Assembly: GCF_014200015.1 (NCBI RefSeq)
Contig: NZ_JACHOT010000006.1
Location: forward strand, 124,001-188,000
DNA length: 64,000 nt
Origin: Aminobacter niigataensis
Lineage (GTDB): Bacteria; Pseudomonadota; Alphaproteobacteria; Rhizobiales; Rhizobiaceae
Reading direction: 5' to 3'
The notes beneath the pieces are model-generated. The model searched no databases, was not told the origin of the DNA, and saw nothing but the letters and a program-made list of their open reading frames with translations. Position numbers and translations under genes: made by a program. Of this stretch, positions 8,620 to 16,428 are shown in pieces. How positions within the stretch are numbered: position 1 is the first letter of the stretch; every line of letters starts with the position of its first letter.

Positions 8620-9377
8620 CAGGCTTCGTGCCTCTGGGGGGCATCGCCCTGTCGCGCCGAAAGCGCCTTTTCGTAGACGCTCGACTGATAGGCGATGAGT
8701 TCCTCGAAGGCGGCGGTGGCGGCCGATGCGTCGCGGGCGCGCAGCGCCTTAAGGATGTCGGCGTGCAGCGACACGACGCGGCCGCGCTCGCGGAAGCGGA
8801 ACGAGATCATGTTGGTTGCCGGGATCAGCGAGTCATTGACGACCAGCATGATGAAGCGCAGCTCGTTGTTGCCGGTCGCCTGGGCGATGGCGTGGTGGAA
8901 GGCGACATCGAGCCGGCAAAACTCCTCGTCTGAGATGTCGTCGCGCTCGAAGGCCTCCAGCGTCGCCTCGATAGATTCCAGGTCGTCGGCCGTGGCGCGC
9001 TCGGCGGCGAGCTGCACGCAGGTACGGCCGAGCAACAGGCGCGCCTCGACGATCTCGTTGAGCCCGAAGACGCCAAGGCCGACAAACCAGGTCGTCATCT
9101 CCTGCAGCATCTGGCTGGCCGCGGTGAGCGACGGTGCATTGACGAAGACGCCGCCATTGGGGCCGCGCTTGGAACGCACCAGCTTCTTCGCCGCCAGGAT
9201 CTTCAGAGCCTCGCGCACCGTCGGCTGCGAAACGCCGAAACGCTGCGCGATCTCGGCTTCGGAGGGTAACCGGGCCTCGACGCTGAGCGCGCCCTGCACG
9301 ATCTCCTGCTGGAGCGCCGTCGCGATCTGATGTGCCAGGCTCTTGGTAGCCTGGACTGCCTGCTTGGCCTCCTCCAT
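8619..9377 (-). CDS. FadR-subfamily GntR transcriptional regulator, paralogue of the one at 4300
   Basis: A 252-residue protein with an N-terminal winged helix (recognition segment VSQPTVREALKIL, about residues 45-60) and a C-terminal FCD domain with DVAFHHAIAQATGN. It is first in a two-gene unit with the acyl-CoA ligase, whose start codon overlaps its stop. It diverges from the polyamine-type ABC importer across 170 bases, so it likely controls ligase and importer together. Similarity to the other FadR-type regulator extends through the whole protein, suggesting duplication and related effectors. Confidence 0.9.
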   Translation of the reverse strand: MEEAKQAVQATKSLAHQIATALQQEIVQGALSVEARLPSEAEIAQRFGVSQPTVREALKILAAKKLVRSKRGPNGGVFVNAPSLTAASQMLQEMTTWFVGLGVFGLNEIVEARLLLGRTCVQLAAERATADDLESIEATLEAFERDDISDEEFCRLDVAFHHAIAQATGNNELRFIMLVVNDSLIPATNMISFRFRERGRVVSLHADILKALRARDASAATAAFEELIAYQSSVYEKALSARQGDAPQRHEA

Positions 9378-9423
9378 GCGCGTATTCTCTCCCTCGGTTG
9401 CCGCTTCTTATTATTTCAATATT

Positions 9424-9439
9424 ACAATATCTAAATTGT
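9424..9439. promoter_or_regulatory. Candidate operator for the second FadR-type regulator
   Basis: An ACAAT-N6-ATTGT inverted repeat lies in the AT-rich part of the divergent promoter region, overlapping a CAATATTACAATAT stretch. A TTGACC element that could be a -35 for the importer starts at its right end. The CAATAT half also occurs in the operator-like palindrome of the first FadR-type gene. The GTnnnAC core is not obvious here, so confidence is moderate to low. Confidence 0.38.
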
Positions 9440-9547
9440 TGACCGCCTGATCCAAAAATGCAAGCCTTCGATCCAACAGGGCAGCGTTTTCGACCCGCGA
9501 CGCAGCCACAATAAGAACTTCAGTGGGAACATGGGAGATAATTTCCG

Positions 9548-10582
9548 ATGAAGCTGACAAGGCGTGAATTCGCCGTCGGTATGACGGCAGCTATTGCCTC
9601 GATGAGCCTGCCGCGGCTGGCCTCCGCGCAATCGTCACTGGTCGTTCCGACCTATGGCGGTCTGTGGGCCAAGTTCTGGGAAGAGAACCTCTTGCCGGGC
9701 CTCACCTCTGCCACCGGCATCCAGCCGCAGCTCGACGTCGGGCTTGGCAAGGACTTCGTTGCCAAGATCCGCGCCGGCGGCGACCGTTCGCCCTACAGCA
9801 TCTTCATGGGCAACGAGAACATCGCAGCCGTGCTGCGCGCCGAGGGCTTCTTCGAGCCCTTCGACCTCGCCAAGGTGCCGAACGCGGCCAAGACCTTCCC
9901 GCAGTTCATCAACAAGGACGCCAAGGGCATCCGCGCCATCGTTTCGCCGATCGGCCTAGCCTACCGCACCGACCTGGTGAAGACCGCGCCGACCTCGTGG
10001 CACGACCTCTGGGAAAACCCGGAGTTCAAGGGCAAGACCGGCCTCTACCAGATCGGCAATACCGGCGCCGTGCTGTTCCTGCGCCTGGTCGCCGAGCTGT
10101 TTGGCAGCGGGCCCGACGACTTCGACACCGCCTTCACCAAGATCAAGGAACTGCTGCCGTTCACGCAGGCTTCGTGGAGCGGCGAGGTGGCAACGGCCCT
10201 GATCCGCGGCGACGCGATCATCGCGCCGGTCGACTGGACCGAGATCATGACGCTGCAGGACAAGGGCGCACCGGTGGCGATCGTCGCACCCAAGGAAGGC
10301 GTGCTCGCCTTCGAGCAGTCGTTCAACCTGGTCGCCACCGGCGCCGAGAAGGACGCCGCGCACGCCTACCTGAACTACATCCTCGACGCCAAGGTCCAGC
10401 AGGACATGGCCAAGGCCTTCTACACCTCGCCCAGCAACAGCGAGTCCGTCGTCGACGACGCGCTGAAGGCACGCACGCCGATCGTCGGCCCGCGCATGGC
10501 CGAGATCAAGAGCTATGACTGGGACAGCTACGTCGACAAGGCGGCGGAGATCGCCGACCGCTGGAACCGGGAGATGGCGTAA
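9548..10582 (+). CDS. Polyamine-type ABC transporter substrate-binding protein (PotD/PotF family)
   Basis: A 344-residue periplasmic binding protein. The N-terminus MKLTRREF has paired arginines at 5-6, a hydrophobic stretch and an ASA cleavage site near residue 27, which suggests Tat-type export. LVVPTYGGLW is the usual start of the mature family 1/PotD fold. It begins an importer operon whose later genes encode one ATPase and two permeases with PotA/B/C architecture. The ligand need not be a polyamine; relatives bind other small organic compounds. GGGAGA about 11 bases before the ATG is the likely ribosome site. A strong hairpin follows the stop codon. Confidence 0.88.
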   Translation: MKLTRREFAVGMTAAIASMSLPRLASAQSSLVVPTYGGLWAKFWEENLLPGLTSATGIQPQLDVGLGKDFVAKIRAGGDRSPYSIFMGNENIAAVLRAEGFFEPFDLAKVPNAAKTFPQFINKDAKGIRAIVSPIGLAYRTDLVKTAPTSWHDLWENPEFKGKTGLYQIGNTGAVLFLRLVAELFGSGPDDFDTAFTKIKELLPFTQASWSGEVATALIRGDAIIAPVDWTEIMTLQDKGAPVAIVAPKEGVLAFEQSFNLVATGAEKDAAHAYLNYILDAKVQQDMAKAFYTSPSNSESVVDDALKARTPIVGPRMAEIKSYDWDSYVDKAAEIADRWNREMA

Positions 10583-10616
10583 GGCCACACCGCGACCGGC
10601 AACGACGTAACCGCAT

Positions 10617-10643
10617 GGCCGGGAGGCACCCCACCTCCCGGCC
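10617..10643 (+). repeat. Perfect hairpin after the binding-protein gene
   Basis: A 10-base perfect stem, GGCCGGGAGG paired with CCTCCCGGCC, with a 7-base loop lies between the binding-protein and ATPase genes. No T-run follows, so it is more likely an mRNA-stabilising or attenuating structure that lets the binding protein be made in excess than a full terminator. Confidence 0.6.
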
Positions 10644-10665
10644 GGGAACTGCGCGAGGACACTGG

Positions 10666-11769
10666 ATGACCGCCCTGACCATCGACCGTATCAATAAGCG
10701 GTATGGCAACCTGCACATCCTCAAGGACATTTCCATCCCGATCGGCCAGGGTGAATTCGTTTCCCTCCTCGGCCCCAGCGGCTGCGGCAAGACCACGACG
10801 CTGCGCTGCATCGCCGGTTTCGAGAGGCCGGATACCGGCCGCATTCTGTTCGGCGAGCGCGACGTGACGCGCGCCTTGCCCGAACAGCGCGACATCGGCA
10901 TGGTGTTCCAGTCCTACGCCTTGTTCCCCCACATGACGGTGGCGGAAAACCTGAGCTTCGGCCTCGAAGTGCGCAAGGTCGCGCCAGCGGACCGCCAGCG
11001 GCGCATCGCCGACGTACTCGCCATGGTGCGGCTCGAAGGCTACGACAAGCGCTATCCGCGCGAACTTTCCGGCGGCCAGCAGCAGCGCGTGGCCCTGGCC
11101 CGTGCGCTGGTCATCGAGCCGTCCGTGCTGCTGCTCGACGAGCCGCTGGCCAATCTCGACGCCACCTTGCGCGACGAAATGCGCTTCTTCATCCGCGACC
11201 TGCAGCAGCGCGTCGGCATCACCAGCATCTACGTCACCCACGACCAGGCCGAAGCGATGGTCATGTCGGACAAGATCGTGGTGATGAATGCCGGTACCAT
11301 CTCGCAGTTCGGCTCGCCGCGCGAGATCTACGAGCGCCCCGCCTCGCAGTCGGTCGCCGGTTTCATCGGCCGCTCCAACACCATATCAGGCAAGATCGCC
11401 GAAGCGCTCGGCCAGGACGGCTACAAGGTCGAGACGCCTTGCGGAAGCATCGGCGCGACGGGCCCGGCAGGACTTTCCAAAGGCGCCGAGGTCAAGATCA
11501 TGATCCGGCCGGAGAACATCAGCACCCGCAGCCAAGCCGCGTCAGGCCACCAGCAAGGGGCAGGGGCGGAGGAGGCGGGCAGCGGCGAAAACGTGCTCGC
11601 CGGCTCGGTGGTCAATTCGGTCTACCAGGGCAGCGCCAACCAGCTAGCCGTCAAGCTCGGCAGCGGCGATCGCGTGATCGTCGACGTCAATGGCCGCAAT
11701 CCGCTCGAAGTCGGCGAACAGGTCGCCTTGCGCTTCGCCGCACGCGACACCTGGCTGCTGGCGTCATGA
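10666..11769 (+). CDS. ABC transporter ATP-binding protein, PotA type
   Basis: A 367-residue ATPase. Walker A is GPSGCGKT at residues 37-44, the signature is LSGGQQQR, Walker B is LLLDEPLANLD and the switch histidine is in YVTHDQAEAM. A TOBE/regulatory domain follows, with a low-complexity, Ala/Gly/Gln/Glu-rich insert near residues 290-305. The ATG chosen has GAGG 7 bases upstream; an ATG 51 bases earlier falls inside the hairpin and is unlikely. Its stop overlaps the next start (ATGA). It powers the polyamine-type importer. Confidence 0.92.
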   Translation: MTALTIDRINKRYGNLHILKDISIPIGQGEFVSLLGPSGCGKTTTLRCIAGFERPDTGRILFGERDVTRALPEQRDIGMVFQSYALFPHMTVAENLSFGLEVRKVAPADRQRRIADVLAMVRLEGYDKRYPRELSGGQQQRVALARALVIEPSVLLLDEPLANLDATLRDEMRFFIRDLQQRVGITSIYVTHDQAEAMVMSDKIVVMNAGTISQFGSPREIYERPASQSVAGFIGRSNTISGKIAEALGQDGYKVETPCGSIGATGPAGLSKGAEVKIMIRPENISTRSQAASGHQQGAGAEEAGSGENVLAGSVVNSVYQGSANQLAVKLGSGDRVIVDVNGRNPLEVGEQVALRFAARDTWLLAS

Positions 11770-12653
11770 GTGCTGTCGAAGCCGCTCCACGCGTCGAGGG
11801 CCGAAGCAATCGCGGCAGCACCACCTGGATGGTGGTGCCGGCGCTGGTGCTGCTCATCGGCTTCTTTGCGCTTCCCTACCTGACGATCATCACCATGAGC
11901 CTGCGCGAGGCCTCCACCCGCGCCGTCTACGGCGAAGGCTTCACGCTGGCGCACTACACCACCGCGCTTGGCGACTTCTACATCTGGGGCATTCTCGGCC
12001 GCACCCTGCTGATCGGCGCCACCGTCACGGTCATCTCGCTGTTGCTCGGCTATCCCGTTGCCTATCATCTCGCCAAGTCGCGGTCGCGCTGGACCAGCCT
12101 GCTCTACATCTTCGTGCTGTCGCCGCTGCTGGTCGGGCTGGTGGTGCGAACCTTTGCCTGGATGATCATCCTTTCCAACAACGGCGTCGCCAACCAGGCG
12201 CTCCAGGCCGTCGGCCTGATCGACTTCCCGCTCCAGCTGATGAACAACTCGCTCGGCGTGACCATCGCGCTGACGCACGTCTTCCTGCCCTTCGTCATCC
12301 TGCCGCTGCTCGGCAATTTGCAGGCGATCAGCCCCGACCTTGCCATGGCGTCGCGCTCGCTCGGCGCCTCGCGCATGCGCACCTTCTGGAAAGTGACGCT
12401 GCCGCTCAGCATGCCTGGCATCCAGGCCGGCACCATCCTGGTGTTCGTGCTGTCGATCAGCGCCTATGTCACGCCAGCCATGCTCGGCGGCACCGGCGGG
12501 CGCACCATGTCGGTTCTGGTGGTGCAATATCTCGTCGACAATTTCCGCTGGCCGGCTGGGGCCGCACTTGCCATCATCATGGCGGCGGTGGCTGTCATCT
12601 TCGTCGGGCTCTATCTCCGGCTTACGGCGCGCGCGATGCGGAGGCTGCCATGA
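11766..12653 (+). CDS. ABC transporter permease, PotB/PotH type
   Basis: A 295-residue inner-membrane permease with about six hydrophobic helices and the EAA-type cytoplasmic loop at SRSLGASRMRTFWKVTLPLSMPG that contacts the ATPase. The start ATG overlaps the ATPase stop and the stop overlaps the next start, so the three membrane-complex genes are translationally coupled. Confidence 0.92.
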   Translation: MSAVEAAPRVEGRSNRGSTTWMVVPALVLLIGFFALPYLTIITMSLREASTRAVYGEGFTLAHYTTALGDFYIWGILGRTLLIGATVTVISLLLGYPVAYHLAKSRSRWTSLLYIFVLSPLLVGLVVRTFAWMIILSNNGVANQALQAVGLIDFPLQLMNNSLGVTIALTHVFLPFVILPLLGNLQAISPDLAMASRSLGASRMRTFWKVTLPLSMPGIQAGTILVFVLSISAYVTPAMLGGTGGRTMSVLVVQYLVDNFRWPAGAALAIIMAAVAVIFVGLYLRLTARAMRRLP

Positions 12654-13465
12654 CAGGTGCAACGAGCGGCGTCGAAAAGACCATCTGGGACCGCCTCTTC
12701 ACCGTGCTTGTTGCGGCGATCTACATCTTCCTGATGTTCCCGATCGTGCTGGTGGTGCTGCTGTCGTTCAATTCGGGCGAGTTCCTGGCATTCCCGCTCG
12801 AGGGGTTTTCGCTGCGCTGGTTCGAGGCGCTGTTTTCGAACAAGCGCTTCCTCGACGCCACGCTCTATTCGATCCAGATCGCCGCGACATCGACCATCGT
12901 CAACGCCGTGATCGGCACGCTGGCGGCGATCTACGTCGCCCGCCATGCGACGGTGGCCCGCGACTACATCCGCCTGATCATGACCGCGCCCCTGCTGGTG
13001 CCGGAAATCCTGACGGCGATCGCGCTGCTGTTTTATTTCTACGAGATCCGGATCGGCACCGACTATTCCATAGGCATCCAGATCGGCCACATCGTCGTCA
13101 CCTTCCCCTATGTCTTCCTCAACGTGTCTTCGGCGCTGTTCAACTTCGACCGCTCGCAGGAAGAAGCCGCGCGCAGCCTGGGGGCCGGCGGCTGGATGAC
13201 TTTCCGGCGCGTGACGCTGCCGGCGATCAAGCCCGGCATCATCACCGGCTGCCTGTTTGCCTTCGTCATCTCCTTCGACATCTTCAACATCTCGCTGCTG
13301 TTGAAGTCGCTCGGCAGCAACACGCTGCCGCTCGAACTGTTCGACTACCTGCGCTTCAATTTCGACCCGACGGCCGCTGCTATCGCCTCGCTCAGCATCT
13401 TCATGACCTTCGCCGCGATCCTGATCATCGATAGAACGGTCGGGCTCAGGTCGCTGCGGTTCTGA
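12650..13465 (+). CDS. ABC transporter permease, PotC/PotI type
   Basis: A 271-residue second permease with about six membrane spans and an EAA loop at ARSLGAGGWMTFRRVTLPAIKPG. It starts at an ATGA overlap with the first permease and ends the importer operon; a terminator-like hairpin follows 22 bases later. Confidence 0.92.
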   Translation: MTGATSGVEKTIWDRLFTVLVAAIYIFLMFPIVLVVLLSFNSGEFLAFPLEGFSLRWFEALFSNKRFLDATLYSIQIAATSTIVNAVIGTLAAIYVARHATVARDYIRLIMTAPLLVPEILTAIALLFYFYEIRIGTDYSIGIQIGHIVVTFPYVFLNVSSALFNFDRSQEEAARSLGAGGWMTFRRVTLPAIKPGIITGCLFAFVISFDIFNISLLLKSLGSNTLPLELFDYLRFNFDPTAAAIASLSIFMTFAAILIIDRTVGLRSLRF

Positions 13466-13487
13466 ACAGGCTGGCAAAATGCCGCCA

Positions 13488-13517
13488 CGCGCCGGAAAAC
13501 TGCTGCTTTCCGGCGCG
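13488..13517 (+). terminator. Terminator-like hairpin after the polyamine-type importer
   Basis: An 11-base perfect stem (CGCGCCGGAAA paired with TTTCCGGCGCG) has an 8-base loop and is followed by ATTTATG, not a clean T-run. Its position just after the last permease supports a termination or 3-prime-end role. Confidence 0.55.
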
Positions 13518-13545
13518 ATTTATGTGGCCGGAAGGGCCCCCTCGC

Positions 13546-13575
13546 TTGACAAGAGATGAGCCGTAAAAATACATT
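13546..13575 (+). promoter_or_regulatory. Candidate sigma-70 promoter of the amino-acid importer
   Basis: TTGACA at 13546-13551 is followed after 18 bases by TACATT at 13570-13575, a good match to the housekeeping -35/-10 pattern. It lies about 140 bases before the binding-protein start. Confidence 0.5.
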
Positions 13576-13580
13576 TCAAT

Positions 13581-13601
13581 ATCAGAATAGACGGTTCTGA
13601 T
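13581..13601. promoter_or_regulatory. Inverted repeat over the probable transcription start of the amino-acid importer
   Basis: ATCAGAA-N7-TTCTGAT is a perfect 7+7 inverted repeat with half-sites 14 bases apart. It begins 6 bases after the predicted -10, where a repressor would block transcription. No regulator gene is next to this operon, so the binding factor is unknown. Confidence 0.5.
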
Positions 13602-13716
13602 GTCACTGCCGACAGACAAGAAGGACGCCTCGCGGCGTTCGAGGGGAAGGCAGCGATAGGGACTGGCCGGGGCGCAAGCAACCGGCATACTACCCATCAC
13701 AATGGAGAGGGCTGAC

Positions 13717-14577
13717 ATGCAACGACATCTTTCGCTTCTGCGCGGCACCGCTATCGCCGCACTGGCCGTCGCCGCAGGCGCCGGCGTTTCGGGCGCTGCC
13801 GAGCTGCCGAAATCGCCTGAGGTCAAGGACACCGGCAAGCTGATCATCGCCAACACGCTCGAATATGCGCCGTTCGAATTCATCGACGAAAACGGCAAGC
13901 AGGTCGGCATCAACATCGAACTCGCGCAAGAAACCGCAAAGCTGCTCGGCGCCGAACTCGAAGTCACCCGCATTCCCTTCCCCTCGATGGTGCCGGGCCT
14001 CGCCGCCGGCCGCTTCAAGGTCGCCTGGGAAACCTTCGCCGCCACCGACGACCGGCTGAAGCAGGTCGACTTCGTGATGTTCATCAAGTCTGGCATCGTC
14101 GCTTCGACGACCGCCGACAAGGCATCGCAGTTCCAGGGTGAGAACAACCTCTGCGGCAAGCGCGTCGGCGTCATCGGCGGCGCCGTGTCCGACTTCATCG
14201 CCGACCGGCTGAGCGGCGAGTGCAAGGAAAAGGGCCTGCCCGAGATCGCCAAGAGCATCTTCCCGGAAGGCAAGGACATCATCCAGGCAGCGCTCTCCGA
14301 CCGCATCGACGCCCGTCTCGACGACGCCACCGCATCGGGCTATTTCGAAGTGACCAGCAAGGGCCAGATGGTGGTCGTGCCGGGTCTCTATGACGTCGCA
14401 CCGCTCGGCATCGCCATTCCGAAGGGCGACAAGGAGACGGCCGACATGCTGGCCGCCGGCGTCAACGAACTGATCAAGAACGGCACCTACAAGACGATCA
14501 TGGCCAAGTACGGCATGACCAGCGCGATGATCGAGGAAGCCTACGTCGTCGACGCCGCCGACAAGATCCGCAAGTAA
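13717..14577 (+). CDS. Amino-acid-type ABC transporter substrate-binding protein (SBP family 3)
   Basis: A 286-residue periplasmic protein with a signal peptide (basic start, then an alanine-rich core to about residue 27). The mature fold has the family-3 features LIIANTLEYAPFEFID near residue 45 and DGRLDDA-like binding-lobe segments. It would bind a polar amino acid or opine-like compound. The ATG chosen has GGAGAGG 6 bases upstream; an ATG 15 bases earlier overlaps that ribosome site. It heads a three-gene importer operon. Confidence 0.9.
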   Translation: MQRHLSLLRGTAIAALAVAAGAGVSGAAELPKSPEVKDTGKLIIANTLEYAPFEFIDENGKQVGINIELAQETAKLLGAELEVTRIPFPSMVPGLAAGRFKVAWETFAATDDRLKQVDFVMFIKSGIVASTTADKASQFQGENNLCGKRVGVIGGAVSDFIADRLSGECKEKGLPEIAKSIFPEGKDIIQAALSDRIDARLDDATASGYFEVTSKGQMVVVPGLYDVAPLGIAIPKGDKETADMLAAGVNELIKNGTYKTIMAKYGMTSAMIEEAYVVDAADKIRK

Positions 14578-14584
14578 TAGATCC

Positions 14585-14617
14585 GGCCCGGCGAGAGGTT
14601 TATCCTCTCGCCGGGCC
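14585..14617 (+). repeat. Perfect 14-base hairpin between binding-protein and permease genes
   Basis: GGCCCGGCGAGAGG pairs fully with CCTCTCGCCGGGCC around a 5-base TTTAT loop. A run of six T starts 8 bases later, just ahead of the permease ribosome site. The structure could partially terminate or protect the upstream message, giving more binding protein than membrane components. Confidence 0.65.
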
Positions 14618-14644
14618 ACTACCATTTTTTGAGAGGGCGCCTGA

Positions 14645-15565
14645 ATGGACCGGGCCGAAACGCAAGCACCGCCGGAGGCGCTGACCGTCGTACCGCTGCG
14701 CCACTATGGCCTTTGGGTCGGCACGGCGATCACGCTGGTCATACTCGGGCTGATCCTGAAGGCTCTCGCCACCAACCCGGCCTTCGACTGGCCGACGGTC
14801 GGCAAGTACCTGTTCCACCCCTCGATCATTCGCGGCCTGGGCCAGACGCTGCTGCTGACGGTCACCATCATGGTGCTGGCGATCATCATCGGCACCATCG
14901 TTGCCATCATGAGGCTGTCGCCGAGCCGGATCCTCAACGCCTTCGCCAGCGCCTATATCTGGTTCTTCCGCGGCGCACCGGCGCTGATCCAGCTGATCTT
15001 CTGGTTCAACCTGTCGCTCATCGTGCGCGAATTTTCGCTGACGCTGCCATTCGTCGGCACGCTGTTCACGATCAAGACCAACGACGTCATGACGCCCTTC
15101 GTGGCGGCCGTCATTGCGCTATCGCTGCATGAAGCCGGCTACATGGCCGAGATCGTGCGCGCCGGCATCAACTCGGTGGCATCAGGCCAGACCGAGGCAG
15201 CCGGCAGCCTCGGCATGAACCACCGGCTGATCCTGCGCCGCATCACGCTGCCCCAGGCGATGCGCTTCATCGTGCCGCCGACCGGCAACGAGACGATCAA
15301 CCTGCTGAAGACGACGTCCCTGGTCACCATCATCGCGGTCAACGACCTGCTATATGCCGCTCAGAGCATCTACGCCCGCACCTTCGAGACCATACCGCTG
15401 CTGATCGTGGTGGCTTTCTGGTACCTGTTCGTCGTCACCATCCTGTCGATCGGGCAGCACTATATCGAGCAATATTACGGTAGGAGCGACCAGCAGCAGG
15501 GCGCGTCGTTGGGCGAGATGCTGAAACGCGCCTTCAGGTTCGGACGGATGGCACAGCCAGCATGA
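14645..15565 (+). CDS. Amino-acid-type ABC transporter permease (HisM/GlnP family)
   Basis: A 306-residue inner-membrane protein with about five helices. It carries the polar-amino-acid permease signature ([16 protein letters not shown], then the EAA loop [22 protein letters not shown] near residues 180-205). Only one permease gene is present, so the complex is probably a homodimer. GAGAGGG lies upstream of the ATG, and the stop overlaps the ATPase start (ATGA). Confidence 0.92.
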   Translation: MDRAETQAPPEALTVVPLRHYGLWVGTAITLVILGLILKALATNPAFDWPTVGKYLFHPSIIRGLGQTLLLTVTIMVLAIIIGTIVAIMRLSPSRILNAFASAYIWFFRGAPALIQLIFWFNLSLIVREFSLTLPFVGTLFTIKTNDVMTPFVAAVIALSLHEAGYMAEIVRAGINSVASGQTEAAGSLGMNHRLILRRITLPQAMRFIVPPTGNETINLLKTTSLVTIIAVNDLLYAAQSIYARTFETIPLLIVVAFWYLFVVTILSIGQHYIEQYYGRSDQQQGASLGEMLKRAFRFGRMAQPA

Positions 15566-16365
15566 CATCGAAAGCAGAAAACCAGGCCCGCTTCGGCGTA
15601 CCCGACAACTCCATGGTGTTTGCCCGCGGCGTGCGGAAATCCTTCGGCAATGTGGAAGTGCTGAAGGGCATCGACCTCAATGTGCCCACAGGATCGGTCG
15701 CCTGCGTCATCGGCCCTTCGGGTTCGGGCAAGAGCACCTTCCTGCGCTGCATCAATCACCTGGAGGAGGTCAGCGGCGGCGTGCTCCTGGTCGACGGCGA
15801 GTTCGTCGGCTACGACCTGCGCCACGGCAAGCTCTACGAGGTCAACAACAAGCTGCTGTGCCAGCGCCGCGCCGACATCGGCATGGTGTTCCAGTCGTTC
15901 AACCTGTTCTCGCACATGACGGCGCTCGAAAACCTAATCGAGGCGCCGATGATGGTGAAGGGCATGTCCAAGGCCGAAGCCAAGGAAAAGGCCTTTGCAC
16001 TGCTCGAACGCGTCGGGCTTTCGGCAAAGGCCGACGCCTATCCGCGCCAGCTTTCCGGCGGGCAGCAACAACGCGTGGCCATCGCTCGTGCACTGGCGAT
16101 GAACCCCAAGGTCCTGCTGTTCGACGAGCCGACCTCGGCGCTCGACCCCGAGCTGGTCGGCGAAGTGCTGGTGGTCATGCGCGACCTTGCCGAAAGCGGC
16201 ATGACGATGGTGGTGGTGACCCACGAGATCGGCTTTGCCCGCGAGGTCGGCGACCAGTTGATCTTCATGGATCGCGGCGTCGTCGAGGAGCGGGGCGAAC
16301 CCAGGGAAATGATCGCCAACCCGCAATCGCCGCGGACACGGGAGTTCCTGTCTCACGTGCTGTGA
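15562..16365 (+). CDS. Amino-acid-type ABC transporter ATP-binding protein (GlnQ/HisP family)
   Basis: A 267-residue ATPase with Walker A GPSGSGKS near residue 50, LSGGQQQR signature, Walker [14 protein letters not shown] and [10 protein letters not shown]. An insert of about 15 residues after [10 protein letters not shown] is somewhat longer than in GlnQ but occurs in relatives. It overlaps the permease gene by 4 bases and is followed by a strong bidirectional terminator. Confidence 0.93.
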   Translation: MTSKAENQARFGVPDNSMVFARGVRKSFGNVEVLKGIDLNVPTGSVACVIGPSGSGKSTFLRCINHLEEVSGGVLLVDGEFVGYDLRHGKLYEVNNKLLCQRRADIGMVFQSFNLFSHMTALENLIEAPMMVKGMSKAEAKEKAFALLERVGLSAKADAYPRQLSGGQQQRVAIARALAMNPKVLLFDEPTSALDPELVGEVLVVMRDLAESGMTMVVVTHEIGFAREVGDQLIFMDRGVVEERGEPREMIANPQSPRTREFLSHVL

Positions 16366-16384
16366 GAGGCGGCTCTTCAAGCAT

Positions 16385-16417
16385 AAAAAGGGGCAGCGCC
16401 GAGCGCTGCCCCTTTTT
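16385..16417. terminator. Bidirectional rho-independent terminator
   Basis: A 15-base stem (AAAAAGGGGCAGCGC with GCGCTGCCCCTTTTT) closes on a 3-base loop. The A-run on one side and T-run on the other serve both strands, fitting its position between the convergent ATPase and phytase-esterase-like genes. Confidence 0.85.
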
Positions 16418-16428
16418 TCGAACGCCGC

